Shown here: positions 27,454 through 34,061 of the stretch, piece by piece
Layout of the letters: every line of letters starts with the position of its first letter
How positions within the stretch are numbered: the first letter of the stretch is position 1
Assembly: GCF_000735435.1 (NCBI RefSeq)
Contig: NZ_JMPP01000067.1
Coordinates: forward strand, 245,356-309,355
Length of the DNA stretch: 64,000 nt
Source: Klebsiella planticola ATCC 33531
Lineage (GTDB): Bacteria; Pseudomonadota; Gammaproteobacteria; Enterobacterales; Enterobacteriaceae
Direction of reading: 5' to 3'
Position numbers and translations under genes: made by a program
The notes under the pieces: model-generated
What the model was told of the DNA's origin: nothing
The model's database searches: none
Seen by the model: only the letters and a program-made list of their open reading frames with translations

Positions 27454-27891
27454 ATGGCAGAGAGATTTAAAGCGTCAGAGTTTAGAGACAGTGTTGGGGT
27501 ACTCGCCGAATACGCTCGTGAAGCTGAACAGCTTGATAATGATAAGAATTTTTATTATCAAGAAGCTAAGACTGTATTAGAATCTTTAAAAACTCAGGCA
27601 AGTATAATAGATACAGGGGAAAAGCTTGATTATATTGTTTTTAAGTTTGGTCCTGATTTGAAATTTAGATTTGAGTTGATTAACAAAATAAAATTCGTAG
27701 AGGGTGAGCTACGCCTGTATGAGAGTACAAGTTTTCTAAAGGAATGTTTAAGTGATATTTATTCTTATTCATTCACCTTCGATTCACATAATAACTTTAG
27801 TGATGTTGAAGAAGTATTAGATGATTCAGATTTCAGAAAGCATTTCAGAACAATTCTTTTAAAACTAATTAATCAGATAATAGCTGAGTAA
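27454..27891 (+). CDS. Conserved-looking hypothetical protein, 145 aa
   Basis: Start at ATG 27454, seven bases after AGGAAG; an ATG two codons earlier is too close to the site. The protein is acidic and helical (FRDSVGVLAEYAREAEQLDN..., then DVEEVLDDSDFRKHFRTILL). No membrane helix, signal or known motif. It stands alone, followed by its own terminator. Function unknown. Confidence 0.65.
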   Translation: MAERFKASEFRDSVGVLAEYAREAEQLDNDKNFYYQEAKTVLESLKTQASIIDTGEKLDYIVFKFGPDLKFRFELINKIKFVEGELRLYESTSFLKECLSDIYSYSFTFDSHNNFSDVEEVLDDSDFRKHFRTILLKLINQIIAE

Positions 27892-27902
27892 ATATAACAT
27901 TC

Positions 27903-27923
27903 AAGGGAGGCGTACCTCCCTTT
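27903..27923 (+). terminator. Intrinsic terminator after the 145-aa gene
   Basis: AAGGGAGG-CGTA-CCTCCCTT forms an 8-bp stem with a 4-nt loop and a short T-run. Confidence 0.75.
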
Positions 27924-28688
27924 AGCCATGGAGAAATTGCCATGCAGTGAACAGAATTTCCGGCTTTAGTTGACCTTATGATTCTCTTTAGAGAAGCATA
28001 TTGCCTATGCTATAAAATGTATAATGGATAGATCACCATAGCATAATAGGTAATGCATAGTTTACCATAGCTAACAATCACATAATGCATTAAAGATAAT
28101 ACGCGATGCTGGAGCGATAGCGAACAGGTCAGCGTATAGTTATTAATCATAATAGTTAATAAGTTCAATTATATTAACTTTATATTATTTATAAAACTAT
28201 TAAATATGATCATCATACGCGACTCCACTGTCGCGGGAACATTCAGGCTATTACAAAGGATTAATAAAAACATTAACATAGCCTGATGATATGCACATAG
28301 CGTCATAGCTAACGATTGAACGATACAAACTATTCAATCTATTATCTATTCCTGATATAACCACACTAACACTATTAATAATCAAACGTGGTAAACCTTG
28401 CTTATTGATTATTAACACTATTATTGTGATAACTGATTATAAATTGATAACTCATTTTCATTCGTGATCAACCAACAATCAGTCACGTTCTCTATCCTCT
28501 CCTAATTTAAAATGTCACTTTTTATTTCTTAAGTGTCTTTAGATTTAAAATATGACATTTTTAACGATGCTGTGATCTACCGGAGAGGAGAACGTAAACG
28601 TCAACTAAAGCCGCCCGCTTGCGGGTGAGCCATCATAAAGATTGACAGCAGGACAGGGAATTTGATATTATTCGATTCGTAAAAATAT
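27924..28688. other. Repeat-rich AT-rich region, candidate replication origin
   Basis: No gene over ~770 bp. CATAGCTAAC occurs at 28066-28075 and 28304-28313, and a looser ATAGC family occurs near 28037, 28057, 28117, 28278 and 28297. CGCGAC-TCCACT-GTCGCG is a hairpin at 28218-28235, and CAGGCTA/TAGCCTG an inverted repeat at 28244-28285. ACGTTCTC...CTCTCC (28485-28502) is mirrored by GGAGAGGAGAACGT (28582-28595), enclosing two TTTAAAAT-centred repeats. The region lies directly upstream of the helicase operon, as iteron origins often do. Confidence 0.45.
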
Positions 28689-28731
28689 ATCTAAAATAGA
28701 TGTTGACATAGTTCTGTCATTCATGTAATAT
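28689..28731 (+). promoter_or_regulatory. Replication-operon promoter with upstream palindrome
   Basis: TTGACA (28703-28708), a 17-nt spacer and TAATAT (28726-28731) make a near-consensus sigma-70 promoter. The palindrome ATCTA-AAA-TAGAT (28689-28701) abuts the -35 and shares its core with the operator-like site of the late promoter at 31605-31620. Confidence 0.8.
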
Positions 28732-28827
28732 AGTAGTAGGAAAGCAAAAAACCTAAACGCAAAGCACTTTGAGCCATTCCTTGGCTGCAAGGTGTGATTT
28801 TATTTATTCATACCCAACGGAGGCCTA

Positions 28828-29007
28828 TTGAAATACTTCACAATTGAACAGGTAGTAGAGGCATTAAAAACTGGCGCAGCACGCCGCCACCAGATTTATG
28901 ACAATTTTGCTCAGGCACGGTATCGCGGATTCACAGAACGCGCAGCCCTATTTAAAACTGCTCTTGAGATTTTCGATCAATGGAAAAAGGAGAACAAAAA
29001 ATCATGA
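28828..29007 (+). CDS. Small protein, 59 aa, first gene of the replication operon
   Basis: A TTG start at 28828 with CGGAGG five bases upstream opens a 59-codon frame (KYFTIEQVVEALKTGAARRH...). The protein looks all-helical and basic. Its TGA overlaps the ATG of the next gene (ATGA at 29004), so it is coupled. A DNA-binding or primase-accessory role is possible, but no family is recognised. Confidence 0.6.
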   Translation: MKYFTIEQVVEALKTGAARRHQIYDNFAQARYRGFTERAALFKTALEIFDQWKKENKKS

Positions 29008-29168
29008 ACATTCGTTTTAGCCCCGATACTCACAAACTCTTAATAGCTCGTGCCAATCGAGAGGATAAGCCCGCAGCCGCACTGGTAAACGAACTAATCA
29101 CAGCAATCCTAAAGCAAGAGGAACTAAATGAACAAAACGGAACAATCTCCAAAACTAAAAATCGTTAA
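29004..29168 (+). CDS. Ribbon-helix-helix-like small DNA-binding protein, 54 aa
   Basis: The first 42 residues fit an Arc/CopG-type fold: a strand (MNIRFSPD), helix A (THKLLIARANRED) and helix B (PAAALVNELITAILKQEEL). Such proteins regulate replication or antitoxin operons by binding palindromes in their own promoter. It is translationally coupled on both sides (ATGA overlap at 29004; 41-bp overlap with the helicase gene). It is the best candidate ligand for the CTAAA(A)TAG palindromes. Confidence 0.6.
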   Translation: MNIRFSPDTHKLLIARANREDKPAAALVNELITAILKQEELNEQNGTISKTKNR

Positions 29169-30597
29169 TGCCATCTGTGGTAGTGGAAAAAGCTACAATC
29201 TCAAACAGCATATAAAAACCAATCCTGACAGGCGAATTCTGATAGCTGTCCCGACTCACGATTTAGCCTCCCAGACACAATCTGACCTCCAGAAACTCGG
29301 CACTCCTGCGTATCACAATCAGGTAGACAGGGGCGAGAGCGCAACACGATCATTAATAAACGCGCTGGATGATGATTTTGGGCGAAATGTTGTCATTGTC
29401 ACCCATGAATGCCTGCTACATTTTTGTCTATATGCCTACTGTGATGAGAAAACCCAGTATAAATTAAGCCAGTTTGATATCTTTATCGATGAAATCCCTT
29501 CTGCATGGTATGGGGCAGAGATTGATTACAAAAATGAGGAATATAAAAAATCAAACTTCCCATTTCTCGGATGGGTAGAGGAACGGGACGGACTGTGGTT
29601 CATTCGTGATGAGGACAGAGAAAAGTTTCTTGCATACTACGACGCTGAACACGCCAACAGCAAACTGTTGAAACAGGCTCTATTCTCCATGCTGACAGGT
29701 CAGGGAATGCTCCTGGAAGAGGACAAATATTTTTTCTCGTTTACCGCCAACCCAATCCTGTATAGCGCTCTGTGGGCAAAATCATTCACCGTGTTAGGGG
29801 CTAATGTCGGAATTAGTGAGTTTGCCTACGCCGCTAAAACTATTCTGAATGCAGAAATCTCGCTGGCTGATGATGAATTGCAGCCGGACCTGATGCGCCG
29901 CGTTCATACTGACACAAAACGAATTGAAATGATCCCTGTGTTCAACCAGAAATGCACTAAAAAACTTCTGAGTGAACACTACAGCGACATTCTGAACGGG
30001 ACACGCAGAGCGCTGAGAGACGGATTCATCTATACGAGCAACAACGATGAACAGCACAGCAACGGATTCTATTACTCCTCACGGGCTGACGACGTTTTAG
30101 AGATTGGTGAGCGTGTCTCCATGGCCTCATACGGATTAAACCACTATCAGCACATGCATAAAGCGGCGTTCCTGGGGTGTGCAAACCTGGACAGGACGAC
30201 TATTGGACACTGGCGAAAATATTGCGATTTGAATGGCTGGAACTGGCAGGAGTTGGAGGAAAAACGCCAGGCAGCATTGAACTATGAAAAGGTCTATCAA
30301 TTCGTTTCCCGCTGTTCTGTTCGTGTCAGAGGGAACAGCAATCAACAGGTCTATATCGTTCCTGATCTTGGTTGTGCTGAGTATTTAAAACAACACTATT
30401 TCCGTGATGCAGTGATCAAACCGGAAATGATAAAAACAGAGAAGAAAAAAAGAGATACAAGCAAGGGTGATAATACGCTGGAAATCGTTAAAAACTATCT
30501 CGAACAGGGACTAAAACCAAAACAGATTGCACAACTGACCGGATTAGAACCACGCTATATTAGCAATATAAAACTAAAACTCAAAAAAGCAGCATAA
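29128..30597 (+). CDS. SF2-helicase-like replication protein with C-terminal HTH
   Basis: A 489-residue protein. Walker A is in NAICGSGKSYN (Lys21); motif Ia is RRILIAVPTHDLASQTQ; Walker B is FIDEIPSAW (DEIP at 121-124); a motif III-like SFTAN follows near residue 210. A C-terminal half with FVSRCSVRVRGN resembles motif VI. The last ~40 residues form a helix-turn-helix (GLKPKQIAQLTGLEPRYIS), which could target an origin. It probably drives replication of the excised element. I know no named family for this exact layout. Confidence 0.72.
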   Translation: MNKTEQSPKLKIVNAICGSGKSYNLKQHIKTNPDRRILIAVPTHDLASQTQSDLQKLGTPAYHNQVDRGESATRSLINALDDDFGRNVVIVTHECLLHFCLYAYCDEKTQYKLSQFDIFIDEIPSAWYGAEIDYKNEEYKKSNFPFLGWVEERDGLWFIRDEDREKFLAYYDAEHANSKLLKQALFSMLTGQGMLLEEDKYFFSFTANPILYSALWAKSFTVLGANVGISEFAYAAKTILNAEISLADDELQPDLMRRVHTDTKRIEMIPVFNQKCTKKLLSEHYSDILNGTRRALRDGFIYTSNNDEQHSNGFYYSSRADDVLEIGERVSMASYGLNHYQHMHKAAFLGCANLDRTTIGHWRKYCDLNGWNWQELEEKRQAALNYEKVYQFVSRCSVRVRGNSNQQVYIVPDLGCAEYLKQHYFRDAVIKPEMIKTEKKKRDTSKGDNTLEIVKNYLEQGLKPKQIAQLTGLEPRYISNIKLKLKKAA

Positions 30598-30611
30598 ACA
30601 CAGGAGGAATA

Positions 30612-30971
30612 TTGGCATTAGCGAGAAATACAGTGTTTGAAGAATCGGTTGAATTAGGATTTAACAACAGAAATAAAAAAGTTAGAGTTTCTAAAAAACT
30701 AAAACCATTAGCAATTATTAAACTCTACGAAGAATCCCCGCCACTAACACCAGAAGAACAATCAATAATTAACTCTATGGGTGGTGTTAAATGGAAATCT
30801 CGCCAAAAGTACATCGGTTTTAAATTCAATCGTGAACCGCTCAAATTTGAATATCTATTTGATAATATAAATGAATACGAGGGTTGGTTGGAGTTCAATA
30901 GACTAGAAAATGAAAACTTTACCGGAAATGATCTTGGATTAGATTTTGATGCACCAGGCATCTCTGATTAA
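30612..30971 (+). CDS. Hypothetical protein, 119 aa
   Basis: TTG start at 30612, preceded by AGGAGG at 4 nt, 15 nt after the helicase stop. The N-terminal third is basic (NNRNKKVRVSKKLKPLA), the C-terminal third acidic and aromatic (YLFDNINEYEGWLEF). No motif recognised. In the helicase operon, so a replication or regulatory role is possible. Confidence 0.6.
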   Translation: MALARNTVFEESVELGFNNRNKKVRVSKKLKPLAIIKLYEESPPLTPEEQSIINSMGGVKWKSRQKYIGFKFNREPLKFEYLFDNINEYEGWLEFNRLENENFTGNDLGLDFDAPGISD

Positions 30972-30997
30972 TAATAATAAAAATAAAGGAAGGTAAA

Positions 30998-31288
30998 ATG
31001 ATTGATTTTGAACAGCATAAAAATATTGTAGAAGAGTTTGTTGAACAGCATTACCCACTGGCGCATAGCCTGATGGCTGACAGTTATAAAGATGCAGAGA
31101 TTTACTATTCAAACTTCCAAATTCTCATGCGGGCAATGAATACACTCCCTGAACATCCAGAATACTTTTTAGAATGGTTACTGGAAGCGGATCCAGCTTT
31201 GTATATTAATCTAATGGAATTAGTTGTCATCACCAGAACTATTGATAACGTTTTTGACCAAGTGGGGAATAATGAAGAAACTCTCTGA
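30998..31288 (+). CDS. Acidic hypothetical protein, 96 aa
   Basis: ATG at 30998 preceded by AAGGAAGG. The protein is acidic and rich in aromatic and Met residues (FVEQHYPLAHSLMADSYKDAEIYY). It looks like a single helical domain. It overlaps the next gene by 17 bp. No family recognised. Confidence 0.6.
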   Translation: MIDFEQHKNIVEEFVEQHYPLAHSLMADSYKDAEIYYSNFQILMRAMNTLPEHPEYFLEWLLEADPALYINLMELVVITRTIDNVFDQVGNNEETL

Positions 31289-31535
31289 ACATCCTACAAT
31301 CACCTCTGGAAGATATCATACACAGGACGGGAATATTTATATTTTATATGATGATGGCTACTGGCGGCAGAACGTCAACTACCTCGCTGCTATTCCTAAT
31401 CAGTACGGATGCACCACCTACGAGGAACAGTTAGAGCGGATAGCCAGACTGATTGAAAATGGCAAATTACGTAGTTCCTACACGTCAGGACAGCCTTTTA
31501 GTATGCAGGGCGGTAGATTGTATCAGATTAAATAA
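31272..31535 (+). CDS. Hypothetical protein, 87 aa
   Basis: ATG at 31272 with GTGGGGA upstream and inside the end of the preceding gene. The sequence is rich in Tyr and Gly (TSGRYHTQDGNIYILYDDGYW, then a helix EEQLERIARLIENGKLR). It looks like a small beta-rich fold followed by a helix. Last gene of the replication-type operon; function unknown. Confidence 0.6.
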   Translation: MKKLSEHPTITSGRYHTQDGNIYILYDDGYWRQNVNYLAAIPNQYGCTTYEEQLERIARLIENGKLRSSYTSGQPFSMQGGRLYQIK

Positions 31536-31604
31536 AAATGCCTTAGAATGCCAGTTTTACACCTTTCTATGTATATTTTGTGGTTACTGAAAAATATTAA
31601 AAAT

Positions 31605-31657
31605 GTCTCTAAATAGAGACTCTAAATGTTGACAAATATGTGTTTTAATGGTATTAT
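31605..31657 (+). promoter_or_regulatory. Late promoter with operator-like palindrome
   Basis: GTCTCT-AAAT-AGAGAC (31605-31620) is a perfect dyad. Eight bases on, TTGACA (31629-31634), a 17-nt spacer and TATTAT (31652-31657) form a strong sigma-70 promoter. It drives the structured leader and, past the terminator, the capsid genes. Confidence 0.82.
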
Positions 31658-31663
31658 AAATAC

Positions 31664-31991
31664 ATGGGGAGCATATTTAATGGCTCTCTTCCCCGTCTCC
31701 TTGTTAATTTAAATCTGAGTTTGTAGTGATTCTCAGATTTTCTCCTGATGGTTCTACGGATAAGGGCGAGCGCAAATCGCCGAACCAAAAAGAATAGGCG
31801 TCTATTGGCATTGCGCCTTCCTTGGGAATCCCCATTATTGCTCCGGGCTTCGTTCACCCACCACGATAGATAATGGGGCAATTCTCAATGTGTATTTTAA
31901 TAGTGCATATTGAGAATTGTTCCTCCAAAAGTTCAATTCAATCAACGTTCTCTTCTGTATCAAGGCCACGCTAAATAGTGGCCTTTCTTTT
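31664..31991 (+). ncRNA. Structured non-coding transcript or leader upstream of the capsid operon
   Basis: Between a strong promoter and an intrinsic terminator lie about 330 nt with no good plus-strand gene and at least five stems. These are AAATCTGAG/CTCAGATTT (31711-31740); GGTTC/GAACC enclosing GGCGA/TCGCC (31750-31786); CCCCATTAT/ATAATGGGG (31830-31878); CAATTCTCAAT/ATTGAGAATTG (31879-31919), extendable by wobble pairs; and the terminator stem. The outer stems are directly adjacent, suggesting a compact fold. It may be an independent small RNA or a long attenuator leader. A weak Arg-rich minus-strand frame (31654-31881) overlaps it. Confidence 0.6.
31962..31991 (+). terminator. Intrinsic terminator before the capsid operon
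   Basis: AAGGCCAC-GCTAAATA-GTGGCCTT forms an 8-bp stem followed by TCTTTT. It lies 30 bp before the first late gene, so late expression needs read-through or antitermination unless another promoter exists. A TACTTTGCAAAGTA palindrome (31993-32006) follows at once. Confidence 0.85.
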
Positions 31992-32020
31992 ATACTTTGC
32001 AAAGTAAAAGGATTTTAAAA

Positions 32021-32224
32021 ATGGTAACTATTCATAAAGGCACATTTACCGCCAGCGGGAAAATCCCAGTTACGCTGTTGGTTGATGATGTCGAAACGGC
32101 TAACGAGCTAATCAAACTCGCTAAAGCTGCAAATGTTCCTGTTGTAGAGCAGGAAGAAGATATTTCAAAATCTACAATCAATCCAGTATTCAAACATCTG
32201 GATAAGATTGCATCCAAAAAATAA
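32021..32224 (+). CDS. Small late protein, 67 aa
   Basis: ATG 32021 with AAAAGG upstream; the open frame extends to a TTG at 31997 inside a palindrome, which is less likely. The product (MVTIHKGTFTASGKIPVTLL...) has a beta-rich start and a helix (DVETANELIKLAKAANVPVV) with a basic tail. It precedes the decoration and capsid genes, where phages often encode a scaffold or head-completion protein. Function unproven. Confidence 0.62.
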   Translation: MVTIHKGTFTASGKIPVTLLVDDVETANELIKLAKAANVPVVEQEEDISKSTINPVFKHLDKIASKK

Positions 32225-32244
32225 TAAATAGGAGACTCTAAAAT

Positions 32245-32628
32245 ATGTCTTTTTTTGAAAAATATGGTGAAACCTTTTCGGGTCGCCGTGGATACGTGCG
32301 TGATACCGTTGTTGCCTATGTGAGTGATGGTGTTAAACAGGATGAACTAGTTAAGCTGTCATCGGCTATTCCTGCCGATTTGCCTGTTGGTTCTGTCGTA
32401 GACTCAACCGGGGCACTCATCACCGCTGCTGCTGATGCTGATTATGTTGTAGTTGAATTTGCTAAAGCTGGTTCTACCGCAATTGTTGTTGCGAATCCAT
32501 ATCATACCATTTTAAAAAAATCAGGTCTGATTACCAACGGTGTTGACGTCAATAGCGTCGTTGAACAACTCCAGGCGCTGCACCATTCGTTTGCAGATTT
32601 CGCCACTGTTGCGCTGCGCACAACCTGA
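32245..32628 (+). CDS. Head decoration protein-like (lambda gpD-like), 127 aa
   Basis: The start ATG 32245 follows AGGAGACTCTAAAAT. The sequence has a beta-barrel-like pattern: RDTVVAYVSDGVKQ, PVGSVVDSTGALITAAADAD, YVVVEFAKAGSTAIVVANPY, and a C-terminal helix. Size, composition and position directly before a gpE-like capsid gene match gpD-type decoration proteins that stabilise expanded capsids. Similarity is by pattern only, so the call is moderate. Confidence 0.58.
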   Translation: MSFFEKYGETFSGRRGYVRDTVVAYVSDGVKQDELVKLSSAIPADLPVGSVVDSTGALITAAADADYVVVEFAKAGSTAIVVANPYHTILKKSGLITNGVDVNSVVEQLQALHHSFADFATVALRTT

Positions 32629-32667
32629 TCAATCCTATAACTAAAATAATAAAGAGGATTTAAAAAT

Positions 32668-33687
32668 ATGCCTTTTGATACCCGCAACAATGCCTTCGAG
32701 TATTCAAGTCCATTCGAATATTCCAACGAAAATAACCTGATTATTACCAACTTGGGACTGTTCGAAGAGGAAAATCACACTAAAAACTCAATCCTGCTGG
32801 ACAAAATCCTGATTGAATCAAATGAAACGGCGCCTGAAAAAATGCCTTATGCTCAAAGTGACTGGAACAGCGCCCAACGCTCTGACTATACCAGTATTCT
32901 CTATGATATGGTTTACACAAATAGTCTGAATACCGTTTCAAGCCGTGATATCGAACTCCTCCGCGCTCCCGGCAGTGACCATGAAGAAAATATTGCTATG
33001 GTTCTGGCTGAGTACTCGCAACGTCAGTACTCGCAGATTTCCAACACTGTTGAACAATATCTGATTGATGCTCTGTTTGGTCTCAAAGTTGAATCTCAGT
33101 ATGCAGGTCAGGGAAACATTGACTTCCTGGCAGGCAATGCTAAAACGTCTTACGTGATGAATGTTGCTAATACCGCAAACGTATTTGAACAACTGGATGA
33201 AGTTAACCGAATCATCAACGTTAAATTAGGATCTGGTCTCGCCAAAAAGCGTAAAGGTACAGTTATCCTTGCTGCTGGCAATGCCGCTAAAGCTTTGAAG
33301 TATCATCAATCTATCAAAGATTACATGGTGTACACCCTCAGCCTTAATGATTCTGACAACTTTGCTACTAAAATCGTTAGTCAGAACCCAGCGTTTAGTT
33401 CCTGGAAACTGGACACTGTAAACGTCATTGACGTCACGGGTTATACTGAAATCACAGATTATATTGGCGAAAACGGCTTTGCTGTTGTGCCTATGGTCGA
33501 TGGTGGATTCAAACTCCATACCGGGATTGGCGTGAGGCATAGCCGTCTGGGTCGTGAGCCAGGCCTTGTGCATCAATATATGACTGATGTAGACCGCATG
33601 GGATGGCCTGCTATCCATACCGAAAGCGCATTCCTGCCACAGGTTAATGTACCAGACTCAATTGTATTTGGTTCTGTCTCCAGCTAA
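32668..33687 (+). CDS. Major capsid protein-like (lambda gpE / HK97-fold family), 339 aa
   Basis: The 339-residue size, the opening LLDKILIESNETAPEKMPY region, the long alpha-helix-type region near residues 105-140 (EENIAMVLAEYSQRQYSQI), and the C-terminal beta-rich part ending FLPQVNVPDSIVFGSVSS resemble gpE-type capsid proteins. There is no obvious protease-cleaved N-terminal scaffold. GAGG lies upstream of the ATG. It is followed by its own terminator. No terminase, portal or protease genes flank it, which is very unusual for a capsid gene. Confidence 0.68.
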   Translation: MPFDTRNNAFEYSSPFEYSNENNLIITNLGLFEEENHTKNSILLDKILIESNETAPEKMPYAQSDWNSAQRSDYTSILYDMVYTNSLNTVSSRDIELLRAPGSDHEENIAMVLAEYSQRQYSQISNTVEQYLIDALFGLKVESQYAGQGNIDFLAGNAKTSYVMNVANTANVFEQLDEVNRIINVKLGSGLAKKRKGTVILAAGNAAKALKYHQSIKDYMVYTLSLNDSDNFATKIVSQNPAFSSWKLDTVNVIDVTGYTEITDYIGENGFAVVPMVDGGFKLHTGIGVRHSRLGREPGLVHQYMTDVDRMGWPAIHTESAFLPQVNVPDSIVFGSVSS

Positions 33688-33695
33688 TGATTTTC

Positions 33696-33722
33696 ACAGC
33701 AGCATTAGTCGTGCTGTTTTTT
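33696..33722 (+). terminator. Intrinsic terminator after the capsid gene
   Basis: ACAGCA (33696-33701) and TGCTGT (33712-33717) pair around a 10-nt loop and are followed by T6. Confidence 0.8.
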
Positions 33723-33793
33723 GAATATTGGGTTGGTCAACATCAAATACCAGCCCACATCATTTTAATATTTCTCTGGAGATTATACAGCAA

Positions 33794-33991
33794 ATGGCAA
33801 AAATAGAACTTACAGATTCCCAGGGAAATAAGTATTCCCTGGATGTTACAGATGGCGAACTTTTCAGATTATTTAATATTACCCGCTTATCGCAAAAAGT
33901 CGGCCTCAACAAATACACACTGAGCGCGCGGGTATGCAGACAATACCCCGATGGTGAGTATCGAAGTCTGGTAACAGCACTAAAAAAATAA
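33794..33991 (+). CDS. Small HTH-like protein, 65 aa
   Basis: ATG 33794 with GGAG 13 bases upstream, which is long; a TTG further upstream is in frame but less plausible. The C-terminal half (ITRLSQKVGLNKYTLSARVC) has helix-turn-helix spacing and could bind DNA. It lies alone between two terminators, so it may have its own promoter. Possible regulator of the tape-measure-like gene. Confidence 0.5.
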   Translation: MAKIELTDSQGNKYSLDVTDGELFRLFNITRLSQKVGLNKYTLSARVCRQYPDGEYRSLVTALKK

Positions 33992-34010
33992 ATAAAAAAT
34001 ATATTAATCT

Positions 34011-34043
34011 AAAGCCTCTACCCGTCAAGGGCGGGGCTTTTTT
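34011..34043 (+). terminator. Intrinsic terminator before the tape-measure-like gene
   Basis: AAAGCC...ACCC and GGGCGGGGCTTT form an imperfect GC-rich stem followed by T-rich sequence. It lies only a few bases before the next Shine-Dalgarno (GGAG at 34049). Confidence 0.7.
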
Positions 34044-34061
34044 ATTATGGAGTCTCTAAAC

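Noticed and set aside
31654..31881. Arg-rich 75-codon minus-strand frame over the structured RNA
   Set aside because: It starts with TTG without a good ribosome site and runs through the promoter. The composition may reflect the stems. Kept only as an alternative explanation of the region.
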